Of a stretch of 64,000 bases of DNA, positions 55,364-63,276 are shown piece after piece. Made by a program: the position numbers and the translations under genes. The stretch's first letter is position 1. Each line of letters starts with the position of its first letter. The notes beneath the pieces were generated by a model, which was not told the origin of the DNA, did no database searches, and was given only the letters and a program-made list of their open reading frames with translations. Origin of the DNA: a virus; IMG/VR virus record IMGVR_UViG_3300023115_001620, positions 1 through 64,000 of that record; one strand, written 5' to 3'.

Positions 55364-56884
55364 CTATTTTTGTAAAACTTCGTTACCTATTACAACTCTG
55401 TCTATAGCAGTTTTGTGGAATATTTCCCATGCGTTACTTTTATATCCTGCAATGGGTTTTGTATTGACATTTAAACTTGTGTTTAACAGCATAGGTATTC
55501 CTGTTAGCTTTCTAAATTCTTCTATAAGTTCAGCATACAGTAAATTTTCATTACCTACAGTTTGTATACGACAAGTACCGTCTATGTGTGTAATTGGTTT
55601 AAATTTTTGTTTATCTCTAACTTTTTGAACATAAAGCATGTAAGGACTAGGTTCATCCCATTCAAAATATTCATTTGTATAATCAAGCAATATTGATGCA
55701 CCGAAAGGTCTATATGGTTCTCTAAATTTAACTTTGTTATTAATTATATCTTTTCCGTCTTTAACACTAGGGTTCATTAAAACTGATCTATTTCCTAGTG
55801 CCCTTGGACCTATTTCACCTTTGCCTTGATACCAGCCTACAATTTCTCCTCTAGCAAGTCTTTCTGCTGTTTCTTTAATAGTTTTAGAACTTGCAACCGT
55901 GTTAGGTTCTTGATCATCTTGCCAAAATGGGAATCCGTCAGTATCAAAAGGTTCAGCATCGTATATTTGTCTTAATACTTCTATACATCCTAAACTTAAT
56001 CCATCGTCTGGAGAATGCGGAGGTATATGAATATTAGGAATAACTTCTTTAATTTTAGTATTAATAACTGTATTTTGTGCGATTCCGCCTGAATATGTAA
56101 TTATTTCGTCCGGATTACAAAATTTTAAAAAATAGTTAGGATAAATTTTTTCTAAATGATCATGTATTGTACGCAACCAGTCTACCCATTTGCTTTCTTC
56201 TAAATTATTAGTACCTTTGTAAGCATACCATTTTTGTATGTTTAGAAGTTCTGCAACATCGTACATACCACAATGAGAAATTTGTTTATAAAACTCAACA
56301 TCAAAATTTCCGTAGGATTTTAGCCCCATTAATTTGCCTGCATGATCTAGCAAATAACCCTTCATACCTACATGCGAACCTATAGTACCAAAGTAGCGAC
56401 CAATACTTTCTGCTTCAGACAACTTGGCATAATGAAATACTTTTTTGTTTTTATAAATTGTATGCGAACGTTCATCATCACCAAAACCGTCAAAAACAAA
56501 GTCTGTTGTAGACTCAATACCCATAGGCCAGCAACTCATTACATGTGCATAATGATGATCTATTCTATAAATTGGACATTTAACATGATCCCAGTGAGGG
56601 TAAGAATGGTTAAGTAATTCATACGGAGCATCGTAATCATTTACTGATATACAATCATAGTTTTTATCGTCAACGACAATTCCTATTGCATCTATATCAG
56701 CAACATCAATATTCCATTCTTCTAAAACAAACAACCAATCATAAAGATTAGCAAAAGAATGATGTTTAATTTGTGTGTTTCGTTCTGTCTTTCTATATTT
56801 GACAGTAGTGCCTATAGACAAAGATATGTTTGTGTCATGTTCACACAATCTAAGCCCTAGGAAAACGGACTTATTATTAATCAT
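55364..56884 (-). CDS. Carbamoyltransferase (NodU/CmcH/TobZ family)
   Basis: 506 residues. N-terminal Kae1-like domain: YRIDHHYAHVMSCWP (metal-binding HHxxH), FVFDGFGDDERSHTIY, YSGGIAQNTVINTKI and IPPHSPDDGLSLG. C-terminal YrdC-like domain: GWYQGKGEIGPRALGNRSVL, the family signature, then KFREPYRPFGASIL and NTSLNVNTKPI. Family enzymes transfer carbamoyl from carbamoyl phosphate via carbamoyl-AMP to hydroxyls of sugars or antibiotics. It lies next to lysis genes, with an 8-base overlap with the spanin. Confidence 0.88.
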   Translation of the reverse strand: MINNKSVFLGLRLCEHDTNISLSIGTTVKYRKTERNTQIKHHSFANLYDWLFVLEEWNIDVADIDAIGIVVDDKNYDCISVNDYDAPYELLNHSYPHWDHVKCPIYRIDHHYAHVMSCWPMGIESTTDFVFDGFGDDERSHTIYKNKKVFHYAKLSEAESIGRYFGTIGSHVGMKGYLLDHAGKLMGLKSYGNFDVEFYKQISHCGMYDVAELLNIQKWYAYKGTNNLEESKWVDWLRTIHDHLEKIYPNYFLKFCNPDEIITYSGGIAQNTVINTKIKEVIPNIHIPPHSPDDGLSLGCIEVLRQIYDAEPFDTDGFPFWQDDQEPNTVASSKTIKETAERLARGEIVGWYQGKGEIGPRALGNRSVLMNPSVKDGKDIINNKVKFREPYRPFGASILLDYTNEYFEWDEPSPYMLYVQKVRDKQKFKPITHIDGTCRIQTVGNENLLYAELIEEFRKLTGIPMLLNTSLNVNTKPIAGYKSNAWEIFHKTAIDRVVIGNEVLQK

Positions 56885-57350
56885 TGAATGGGTTTAAGTC
56901 TATACCTTTATTAAGTTGAGCTTCTCTTGCAGCATCTTCTTCTTCTTCAGCTTGACGCTGTGCTTCTGCTTCATCAAGAGCTTTGTTTGCTGCTTTGTAA
57001 TAGTTTTCATATGCAACAATAATCTGTTGTTGTTGCTGTACTAACGCACGAATGTCTGAAAAGTTTAATCCTAAAGCTCCATAACCGTCACCGGTTAGTG
57101 CATAGAAGGCAAATGCCTTGCCTTCGCTTTCAATACGAGCTTTTACTTCTTCGATATTATTTTCGTTAATAACAATCCACTCAATACGGCGCATGTTGAC
57201 TTCGTCAACTGGCGGTAGCACCAATTCCGGTTTATCAATCGGTTTGCTGGTTATTTGTATTACTTGTGGGGTCGTTGAGCATGCCGCGAGACTTATAAGT
57301 ATCATAAAGCCAAGGGCACTCTTTGTTAAAAGACCTTGCATTTTCTGCAT
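56877..57350 (-). CDS. Outer-membrane spanin-like lipoprotein (Rz1-like)
   Basis: 157 residues from ATG 57350 (GAGG 9 bases upstream; ATG 57359 is too close to it). Signal peptide with lipobox LISLAACS, then a Pro/Val stretch (KPIDKPELVLPPVDE) and a coiled coil with Gln/Ala repeats. Its start lies inside the i-spanin gene in another frame, the classical Rz/Rz1 overlap. Longer than typical Rz1 proteins. It would fuse outer and inner membranes at lysis together with the inner spanin. Confidence 0.7.
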   Translation of the reverse strand: MQKMQGLLTKSALGFMILISLAACSTTPQVIQITSKPIDKPELVLPPVDEVNMRRIEWIVINENNIEEVKARIESEGKAFAFYALTGDGYGALGLNFSDIRALVQQQQQIIVAYENYYKAANKALDEAEAQRQAEEEEDAAREAQLNKGIDLNPFND

Positions 57351-57738
57351 TTTTCTCATCCTCTGTTAGTTCAGCACCACTTAATAATTCAAAGCATCTG
57401 CCTGCATTTATACTACCTCTATTTACCGCTCTTTCAATTGCTGCTGGGTTAGCTATGGCTGCTGCGGTCATATCAATATCTGCTAGTTTATTTGCTAGTT
57501 CTTGATTTTGTCTACGAATATTAGCAAACTCAGTGTTTACTTTTTTTAATTCTTCATTAGCGGCAGCAAAATCCGCCGCCATTGCCTTGATTGTTTCTTC
57601 GTTTGTGGCAACTGCCAGTTCAAGTTTAGCATTGTTTTCAGTTAGTACAGCAATAGTCCGTTGTGTATCAGTGTAATACCAATATCCTATACCACCCATA
57701 GTCATTATAACAATTAAAAGCATTCCTGACAGTTTCAT
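57235..57738 (-). CDS. Inner-membrane spanin-like protein (Rz-like)
   Basis: 167 residues. Single N-terminal membrane segment MLLIVIMTMGGIGYWYYTD, then a periplasmic coiled coil (ENNAKLELAVATNEETIKAM, AANEELKKVNTEFANIRRQN), and a C-terminal part with two Cys (GRCFELL, KECPWLY). Overlaps the Rz1-like gene by 116 bases, as in Rz/Rz1 pairs, and follows the endolysin by 3 bases. Predicted to span the periplasm in lysis. Confidence 0.7.
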   Translation of the reverse strand: MKLSGMLLIVIMTMGGIGYWYYTDTQRTIAVLTENNAKLELAVATNEETIKAMAADFAAANEELKKVNTEFANIRRQNQELANKLADIDMTAAAIANPAAIERAVNRGSINAGRCFELLSGAELTEDEKNAENARSFNKECPWLYDTYKSRGMLNDPTSNTNNQQTD

Positions 57739-57741
57739 AAT

Positions 57742-58590
57742 TTAACCCTCAAACATTAATTTAAGACTTGCAGGACCCATAATACCGTCTGCTGTTAGAC
57801 CGTTTTCTTCCTGCCAAGCTTTTACGTGTGCTTCTGTGCCTCTACCAAAGACTCCATCTGCACCAATTTCTAATTCTTCTTGCACTGCACGTACTGTTGG
57901 TCCTTTTGATCCTAAACGCACTGTTTCGTACACAATAGCAGCTGGTTCCCAGTCGCCGCCTAGCACTTCCATAGCGTGTTTGTAATGCTTTTCACGATCT
58001 TCTAAACCAATGTAACCACCGTTGATACGTTTTGTAGCACCTTTGATGTCCATTGCATCTGCATACTTATTTAGACCATTTGTATCCCAGAACCAGCAAG
58101 CACTATCTAGTGCGCCTTTTTTGGTGCGCACATATTCTACTGCTTCTTCGGGTGACATGTCAACTTCTTCGCCAAACTTCGTATAGTTGTAACGACCTGT
58201 AAGTTGTAGAATGCCGCCGCCTCTAAATGTCCAGCCGTCGCCTGAATCAATATCGCCATTGTCCATTCTGTTTGCATAAATTACATTTGCAATCTTGCGT
58301 GGTTGTCTGTGATATTCTTGAGCATCTCTACCTGCCCTTTCAAAATATTTTGGAAATATTGCGTTAAGTGCTTTTGCACTATAATTTAAATTTTCACTTA
58401 GTACTTTAAAATTGTTTGATTCATGTCCACACTGTGCAATAAACATCGCTACACGCTCTGCAGAGTCAACCTCCCAAAGAGGAAGTATTTCACACATTGC
58501 ATCGTACCAATCTTCTGCTTCTTCGTTTCCGCGAAGCAATTCTATCACCATTTCTTCGGTGAATTCAAAGCCAAAATCTTCTGCTGCCAT
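57742..58590 (-). CDS. Endolysin: GH19 chitinase-like muramidase with peptidoglycan-binding domain
   Basis: 282 residues. Residues ~45-200 form the GH19-like catalytic domain: FIAQCGHESNNFKVLSENLN with the catalytic Glu, GRGGGIL-like segment FRGGGILQLTGRYNYTKFGE, and ALDSACWFWDTNGLN. Residues ~215-280 form a PG_binding_1 domain (LGSKGPTVRAVQEEL, ADGVFGRGTEAHVKAWQEEN, GLTADGIMGPASLKLM). No signal peptide, so it needs a holin; none is certain here. AGGA gives the start. Cuts cell-wall glycan at the end of infection. Confidence 0.88.
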   Translation of the reverse strand: MAAEDFGFEFTEEMVIELLRGNEEAEDWYDAMCEILPLWEVDSAERVAMFIAQCGHESNNFKVLSENLNYSAKALNAIFPKYFERAGRDAQEYHRQPRKIANVIYANRMDNGDIDSGDGWTFRGGGILQLTGRYNYTKFGEEVDMSPEEAVEYVRTKKGALDSACWFWDTNGLNKYADAMDIKGATKRINGGYIGLEDREKHYKHAMEVLGGDWEPAAIVYETVRLGSKGPTVRAVQEELEIGADGVFGRGTEAHVKAWQEENGLTADGIMGPASLKLMFEG

Positions 58591-58601
58591 TTTTTTATCC
58601 T

Positions 58602-59321
58602 TTATACTACAATCCTTTCAAGAACAAGAGTGTGCCCCTCATTTTCGAAAGTTAACTTACGCCCATATTTAGTAATATTGTAGTCGCCTATATACTTTGT
58701 AAGAAAAATAATTTCTGCAAAGTCGTCAGCGTTAAAAGATTCTGTAATAGAATCCAGTGTTTCTTGTGTCGGCCCTATATCTTTAAATTCAAATGCTATT
58801 GGATCTGCATATGCTTTTTTAATAACAAGCATATTGTCTTCCATATACACTTCTTCTACAAAACTTTTATCAAAAAAGTTTTTGTAATTTTGTAATCTTG
58901 TTTCTTGTATTGCAACGTCATAATCGTCTGCGGTTGTTGGCAGAAATTCTTGTAAATTTTCTTGTGAAAAACTTTGGCTCTTAAAGTTTTTGTAATATCT
59001 GAATCTCATATCATTAGTGTCAGCAAGTTTTGATACACCATCTATCAATTCCATTATATTGTCTGACGCATCATCAGTTCTTTCAATTTCTACAAAAACT
59101 TTGTAAGTACCGTCGCTAGTTTCTCCCGAAGTAGCGTCAGCATCTAAAACAAATGAATAACCTCTTTCAAAAAAGTTACTCATGTCAGTTGCCGATTCGC
59201 CTGTTTTTGTACTAAATGCTATTGTGATAATATCAGAGTCGGAGCCCATCTTACTTTTATATGAATCTATTTCTACAACCTTATCGACAAGGTGTTGTAA
59301 ATCTCCTGTACGCAAAGTCAT
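58602..59321 (-). CDS. Conserved hypothetical protein, possibly structural
   Basis: 239 residues, acidic. ERGYSFVLDADATSGETSDG and YKVFVEIERTDDASDNIMEL belong to a beta-rich N-terminal half; the C-terminal half has FVEEVYMEDNMLVIKKAYAD and HTLVLERIVV. Similar to T4-like marine phage hypothetical proteins near the upstream gene. Shares one base with the 59321 gene. Function unknown. Confidence 0.5.
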   Translation of the reverse strand: MTLRTGDLQHLVDKVVEIDSYKSKMGSDSDIITIAFSTKTGESATDMSNFFERGYSFVLDADATSGETSDGTYKVFVEIERTDDASDNIMELIDGVSKLADTNDMRFRYYKNFKSQSFSQENLQEFLPTTADDYDVAIQETRLQNYKNFFDKSFVEEVYMEDNMLVIKKAYADPIAFEFKDIGPTQETLDSITESFNADDFAEIIFLTKYIGDYNITKYGRKLTFENEGHTLVLERIVV

Positions 59322-59830
59322 TATTCAGCTCCCTCTGGTGCTTCTGCAGCCAGTTCGTCTGCTTGCTGCGCTTCTGGTGCAGGTGCCATTGTATCAGCAG
59401 TTGCAGACATGTCGTCTAAATAACCTGTATATATGTCAGCAATTAGTTTCTTTGGCATCATTATTTCAACTACCCATATAGGATGTCTGTCTAGTTTACC
59501 TTTTTTAGTACCTGGGCGAATATCATCTGGCGATTCAATTTTACGTGGTAATATTAAAGACGTCTTTTTGTATTTTACTTTACAGTCATAATCTATAAGA
59601 CGCTTTCCGCCCATTGGATCTGGCATTTTATCTTCAGGCCAATAAAAGCTGCATGTTACCCAATGCCGTCCAATGTTTGGTCCTTCTGCTAGTTCTCCAT
59701 CTTCCCAATTTTTATACACATAAAGGTCTAAATGGTCAAGCACTCTCTCAAAATCTTTTAACACTTTGAAAGCTGTATTAGAATCATAGATTGATTCTAT
59801 GTTTTTGATTATGTCTAATGAATCATGCAT
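59321..59830 (-). CDS. Conserved hypothetical protein
   Basis: 169 residues from ATG 59830 (ATAGG upstream); a GTG at 59845 is in frame. Helical start (SLDIIKNIESIYDSNTAFKV), then a domain with GRHWVTCSFYWPEDKMPDPM and GGKRLIDYDCKVKYKKTSLI, known in marine T4-like phages; Ala/Glu-rich disordered end. Preceded by a late motif. Probably virion or assembly protein. Confidence 0.5.
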   Translation of the reverse strand: MHDSLDIIKNIESIYDSNTAFKVLKDFERVLDHLDLYVYKNWEDGELAEGPNIGRHWVTCSFYWPEDKMPDPMGGKRLIDYDCKVKYKKTSLILPRKIESPDDIRPGTKKGKLDRHPIWVVEIMMPKKLIADIYTGYLDDMSATADTMAPAPEAQQADELAAEAPEGAE

Positions 59831-59852
59831 ATTGAAACCTATCACTTTATAT

Positions 59853-59860
59853 TATTTATC
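59853..59860 (-). promoter_or_regulatory. T4-late-like promoter motif GATAAATA
   Basis: Minus-strand GATAAATA, 22 bases before ATG 59830, in the divergent gap next to phoH. Confidence 0.5.
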
Positions 59861-59924
59861 TGAAAAGACTACTTATGATTTTTTTGTAAAGAGAAAACAA
59901 AGTGTTTTTTATAGTATTCAAACT

Positions 59925-59932
59925 TATAAATA
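59925..59932 (+). promoter_or_regulatory. T4 late promoter TATAAATA for phoH
   Basis: Exact TATAAATA, 63 bases before the phoH ATG, the only perfect T4 consensus copy found. A strong GGAGG ribosome site follows at 59982-59990. Confidence 0.65.
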
Positions 59933-59995
59933 CATTTGTAGAGCAAGTGTGTTCTACACACTGCGTTCTACTCCACATCCAAAGGAGGACACTTA

Positions 59996-60718
59996 ATGGG
60001 TGCAAAGAGAAAGGCTGCCCGGCAGTCAAAAAATAACTATAGTAATGTAGTTAACGTCAACTTTACAACACAAAAACAACAACAAGTAAAAATACTTCCA
60101 AGAAATAGAAATCAAGAACAATATGTACTTCAATTGTTAGACGAAACCAAAGACATAGTATTTGGAATCGGTCCTGCAGGTACGGGTAAAACACTACTTG
60201 CAGTACAGGTCGCAGTTAAACTATTCAAGGAAGGGCAAATTGATAAGATCATTGTTACAAGACCTGCTGTTAGCGTAGATGAAGACTTAGGCTTCTTACC
60301 AGGAACACTAGAACAAAAAATGGCTCCATGGACTAGACCTATATTTGACGTACTAAGAGAATATTTCAATGCAAGAGAAATAGAAGGCATGATCGAAGAG
60401 GGTATAATTGAAATAGCGCCACTAGCATATATGAGAGGTAGAACTTTTAAAAACAGTTTTATACTTGCTGATGAAATGCAGAACGCTACTCAAAATCAAA
60501 TGAAAATGCTACTTACACGTCTAGGCGAAGGCTCTATGATGGCTGTAACAGGCGATCTAGCTCAAGCAGATAGACTAAAGGATAATGGTCTAATAGACTT
60601 TACAGACCGTCTTGCAGAAGCAAATTTATCTCATATAGATATTGTAAACTTTGGACAAGGAGATATAGAAAGACACGAAGCTGTAAAAGAAGTTCTCAAG
60701 ATTTATGGTGATGAATAA
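59996..60718 (+). CDS. phoH: PhoH-like ATPase
   Basis: 240 residues. GIGPAGTGKTLLAVQVA is Walker A, KIIVTRPAVSVDEDLGFLPG the family-specific segment, FILADEMQNATQNQMKML Walker B and sensor, and MMAVTGDLAQAD the next strand. PhoH-like proteins are frequent in marine phages; a role in RNA metabolism or phosphate stress is proposed for the family but unproven. Strong AAAGGAGG site. Its last 23 bases overlap the convergent deaminase gene. Confidence 0.92.
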   Translation: MGAKRKAARQSKNNYSNVVNVNFTTQKQQQVKILPRNRNQEQYVLQLLDETKDIVFGIGPAGTGKTLLAVQVAVKLFKEGQIDKIIVTRPAVSVDEDLGFLPGTLEQKMAPWTRPIFDVLREYFNAREIEGMIEEGIIEIAPLAYMRGRTFKNSFILADEMQNATQNQMKMLLTRLGEGSMMAVTGDLAQADRLKDNGLIDFTDRLAEANLSHIDIVNFGQGDIERHEAVKEVLKIYGDE

Positions 60719-61136
60719 CTGTAATATTTGACTTCTCTAAAAATTTAATTCCCTGTGTACTACGATATTCATTTTTGTAGTACACAGTTGATATACCACT
60801 TTGATAAATGAGCTTGGAACACTCTATGCAAGGTGAGTGTGTGATAAAAATAGTTGCCCCTTCACCGCTTTCAGAAGATCTGGCAAGTTTAGCAATCGCA
60901 TTTGATTCTGCGTGAAGCACTTCCTTTTTGCTTTTGGTAATAGTATTACCCCATTCGTCTTCACCGTACCATTCCTCACAGCAGTTATCCCAGCCACTGG
61001 GCATACCATTGTAGCCAATGGAGATAATACGATCATCTTTTACAACAATCGCTCCTACTTGTAGACGTTTGGCACTACTTAGTTGTGCAAAACGTTCAGC
61101 AACGTCCATATATGCATTTATAAACTTACTTTTCAT
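60696..61136 (-). CDS. cd: dCMP deaminase (cytidine/deoxycytidylate deaminase family)
   Basis: 146 residues. VLHAESNAIAKLARSS is the zinc-binding HAE motif and THSPCIECSKLIYQSG the PCxxC motif. SAKRLQVGAIVVKDDRIISI and GYNGMPSGWDNCCEEW are typical of dCMP deaminase/ComE proteins. Makes dUMP for the thymidylate synthase encoded about 450 bp further upstream in the same operon. Overlaps phoH (convergent) and the next small gene by 11 bases. Confidence 0.9.
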   Translation of the reverse strand: MKSKFINAYMDVAERFAQLSSAKRLQVGAIVVKDDRIISIGYNGMPSGWDNCCEEWYGEDEWGNTITKSKKEVLHAESNAIAKLARSSESGEGATIFITHSPCIECSKLIYQSGISTVYYKNEYRSTQGIKFLEKSNITVIHHHKS

Positions 61137-61362
61137 TATTTTCTTTCTTTAGCAAGTACAACAAATATTCGTTTTGCGTATAATTTAAAGTCCAACTACG
61201 TCCTTGTATTGGAGGTCTGCCAGTTTCGTCAAAATATATGTGTAATTCTATATATTTTTTTAACCATATACGTTTTTTACTAAAACTACTTTTGACAGGC
61301 AACCAAGCAAATTTTTCTTTAGGCTCCTCTACTCTATCAAAGAATGCACTTATATGCTTCAT
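61126..61362 (-). CDS. Small conserved basic protein
   Basis: 78 residues: FAWLPVKSSFSKKRIWLKKY and YFDETGRPPIQGRSWTLNYT are conserved in marine T4-like phages. No membrane segment or catalytic motif. Overlaps both neighbours (11 and 4 bases). Function unknown. Confidence 0.5.
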   Translation of the reverse strand: MKHISAFFDRVEEPKEKFAWLPVKSSFSKKRIWLKKYIELHIYFDETGRPPIQGRSWTLNYTQNEYLLYLLKKENNEK

Positions 61363-61580
61363 CCTATTCCTAATAATCTAAGTATAATAGGCAAACCAAA
61401 TATAAAAAATAATAAAAGATAAAAATTAAATTTTAAGCGTGTAAGTTCTCGCTCTAGTTTTAAAATTTTAAATGCTGCACCTTCAACATAGCGTTCCCAG
61501 TCATCCATTTGCATTGTTTTACGAGCAACTTCTTTTGCTTCTCGTTGTAATTCGTAGTTTTCTTCGTCGTTATTAAACAT
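61359..61580 (-). CDS. Small membrane protein with N-terminal coiled coil
   Basis: 73 residues. Charged helix (NYELQREAKEVARKTMQMDD) followed by a single C-terminal hydrophobic segment FNFYLLLFFIFGLPIILRLL. Tail-anchored layout. Lies one base after the thyA stop. Function unknown. Confidence 0.5.
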   Translation of the reverse strand: MFNNDEENYELQREAKEVARKTMQMDDWERYVEGAAFKILKLERELTRLKFNFYLLLFFIFGLPIILRLLGIG

Positions 61581-61581
61581 G

Positions 61582-62466
61582 TTATACCGCCATTGGTGCT
61601 TTAATACTATCCATTGGAGTATAATTTATAAGTTTATACTGATCTGGAGTAGTTTTTACAAGTTCATCTAAATCTGTAAATGCAGGCATTATCAAACTAG
61701 GTCCGCTTTGAGGAGTTCTTGTAATTTGTTCCTTAACTTGTTCCATATGATTTTGATAGATGTGACAATCGCCACCAGTCCATACAAAATCACCTACTTT
61801 TAAATTAAGCAACTGTGCAAACATATGCGTCAATAAACTGTAACTTGCAATGTTAAATGGAACACCTAAGAACATATCTGCTGAACGTTGATATAATTGA
61901 CAACTTAGTTCACCGTCTTGTATATGAAACTGGAATAGTGTGTGACAAGGCGGAAGTGCCATGACATTTACTCTATCAGCATTCCACGCACTTACAATGT
62001 GACGTCTACTATCTGGGTCATAATACATATTTTCAAGCACTTCTGCAATTTGGTCGACAAACCCTAGTTGTGCATCCCACTTACGCCATTGGTGTCCATA
62101 TACAGGGCCTAGGTCTTTAGTTGTATCGTCGTTGATATACCCCAAATCTTTACCTTGTGCATCTGCATTAGCAGTCCAAATGGTTGTTTTGCCTACAAGT
62201 TCTTCTCTCGGCTTGCCATAGTGTATTTCAGCAAGTCTACGCTCGTCACTAGATCCTTCTAGCATCCAAAGTAGCTCGCTTACTACACTCTTCCATGCAA
62301 GCTTCTTTGTTGTTACAGCAGGGAATTCATTCCGCAAATCAAAACGCATTTGATAGCCAAAAACACCTCGTGTGCCTACACCTGTTCTATCACTGCGATC
62401 ATTACCGTTTTCTATTATATATTTTAGTGCATCAAGATACTGTTTCACGTTTACTCCAAATTTCAA
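61582..62466 (-). CDS. thyA: Thymidylate synthase (ThyA type)
   Basis: 294 residues. DRTGVGTRGVFGYQMRFDLR, VSELLWMLEGSSDERRLAEI, the active-site segment LPPCHTLFQFHIQDGELSCQ with nucleophilic Cys, QRSADMFLGVPFNIASYSLL and GDCHIYQNHMEQVKEQ complete the ThyA fold. Converts dUMP to dTMP with methylene-tetrahydrofolate. Overlaps the DHFR gene by 35 bases, as the frd-td pair of T4 is adjacent. Confidence 0.95.
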   Translation of the reverse strand: MKFGVNVKQYLDALKYIIENGNDRSDRTGVGTRGVFGYQMRFDLRNEFPAVTTKKLAWKSVVSELLWMLEGSSDERRLAEIHYGKPREELVGKTTIWTANADAQGKDLGYINDDTTKDLGPVYGHQWRKWDAQLGFVDQIAEVLENMYYDPDSRRHIVSAWNADRVNVMALPPCHTLFQFHIQDGELSCQLYQRSADMFLGVPFNIASYSLLTHMFAQLLNLKVGDFVWTGGDCHIYQNHMEQVKEQITRTPQSGPSLIMPAFTDLDELVKTTPDQYKLINYTPMDSIKAPMAV

Positions 62467-62929
62467 ATGTCACGCCATCCTTTTCTTCACACCAAGATCT
62501 TTCAAATAATGTTTCGATCTTTTTTAATGGTAGATGCGTGTCGCATTCATATTCTCCTGGAATACGACTTAAATAAAATTCGTCAATTACTCCTAGTGTT
62601 TGTTCAATAATGTTTGGACCACCAATGATCCAGGTAATTAAACCAGGTGATTCTATTTCTAAACTGCGTACACCTGCACATAGATCGCCATTAATATAAC
62701 CATGTGCTCCAGGATAATCAGTTTCTTTGCTAGTTGCTAGTACATTTACACGTTTAGGCAAAGGTCGAGGCATGTGAGGATCTTTCCAAGTGGTAGATCC
62801 CATTACAACAATATGTCCTGCTGTGTTGTCTTTAAACCATTTTAAGTCTGTGCTATTGTGTGGCCATGGTAGTGTACCATCTTTACTTACTCCACCTTTA
62901 TCATCACACGCTAAAATTGCACGTATCAT
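62432..62929 (-). CDS. frd: Dihydrofolate reductase
   Basis: 165 residues. AILACDDKGGVSKDGTLPWP has the substrate Asp/Pro-Trp region; IVVMGSTTWKDPHMPRPLPK is the NADPH-binding helix; and LITWIIGGPNIIEQTLGVID the GG motif. Restores tetrahydrofolate used by the adjacent thymidylate synthase. Shares one base with the ferredoxin stop. Confidence 0.92.
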   Translation of the reverse strand: MIRAILACDDKGGVSKDGTLPWPHNSTDLKWFKDNTAGHIVVMGSTTWKDPHMPRPLPKRVNVLATSKETDYPGAHGYINGDLCAGVRSLEIESPGLITWIIGGPNIIEQTLGVIDEFYLSRIPGEYECDTHLPLKKIETLFERSWCEEKDGVTFEIWSKRETVS

Positions 62930-63276
62930 TAAACATCTCCTTCCCCTGCTGCTGGACTTAGAAGTTCTAATTTGTTAGGCACATCTTCCCAATCAACTGC
63001 ATCGGGTAATGAGCCTTTTGATTGTGTAATTACAGGCCAAATATTTGCATAGCGGTCGTTTATTTCAATCCATTTTATTCGTTCTGGTTCTGACAAGTCA
63101 CTGTCTGCAACAATAGCATCAATAGGACATTCTGGAACACAAACTCCGCAATCTATACATTCGTTAGGATTGATTACTAAAAAGTTTTCACCTTCATAAA
63201 AACAGTCTACAGGACATACTTCTACGCAATCAGTATGTTTACACTTAATACAATTTTCTGTAACTAGATATGTCAT
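62929..63276 (-). CDS. Ferredoxin (FdxA type, 3Fe-4S/4Fe-4S or 2x4Fe-4S)
   Basis: 115 residues. [20 protein letters not shown] and [19 protein letters not shown] carry two cluster-binding sets, the first with the Cys-Ile-Lys-Cys..Cys...CP spacing of bacterial 7Fe ferredoxins. The 55-residue C-terminal extension is as in FdxA. A soluble electron carrier. It could supply the phage P450, radical SAM or QueE enzymes, which is inference from their presence. It lies between clamp-loader and DHFR genes, sharing a base with each. Confidence 0.9.
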   Translation of the reverse strand: MTYLVTENCIKCKHTDCVEVCPVDCFYEGENFLVINPNECIDCGVCVPECPIDAIVADSDLSEPERIKWIEINDRYANIWPVITQSKGSLPDAVDWEDVPNKLELLSPAAGEGDV

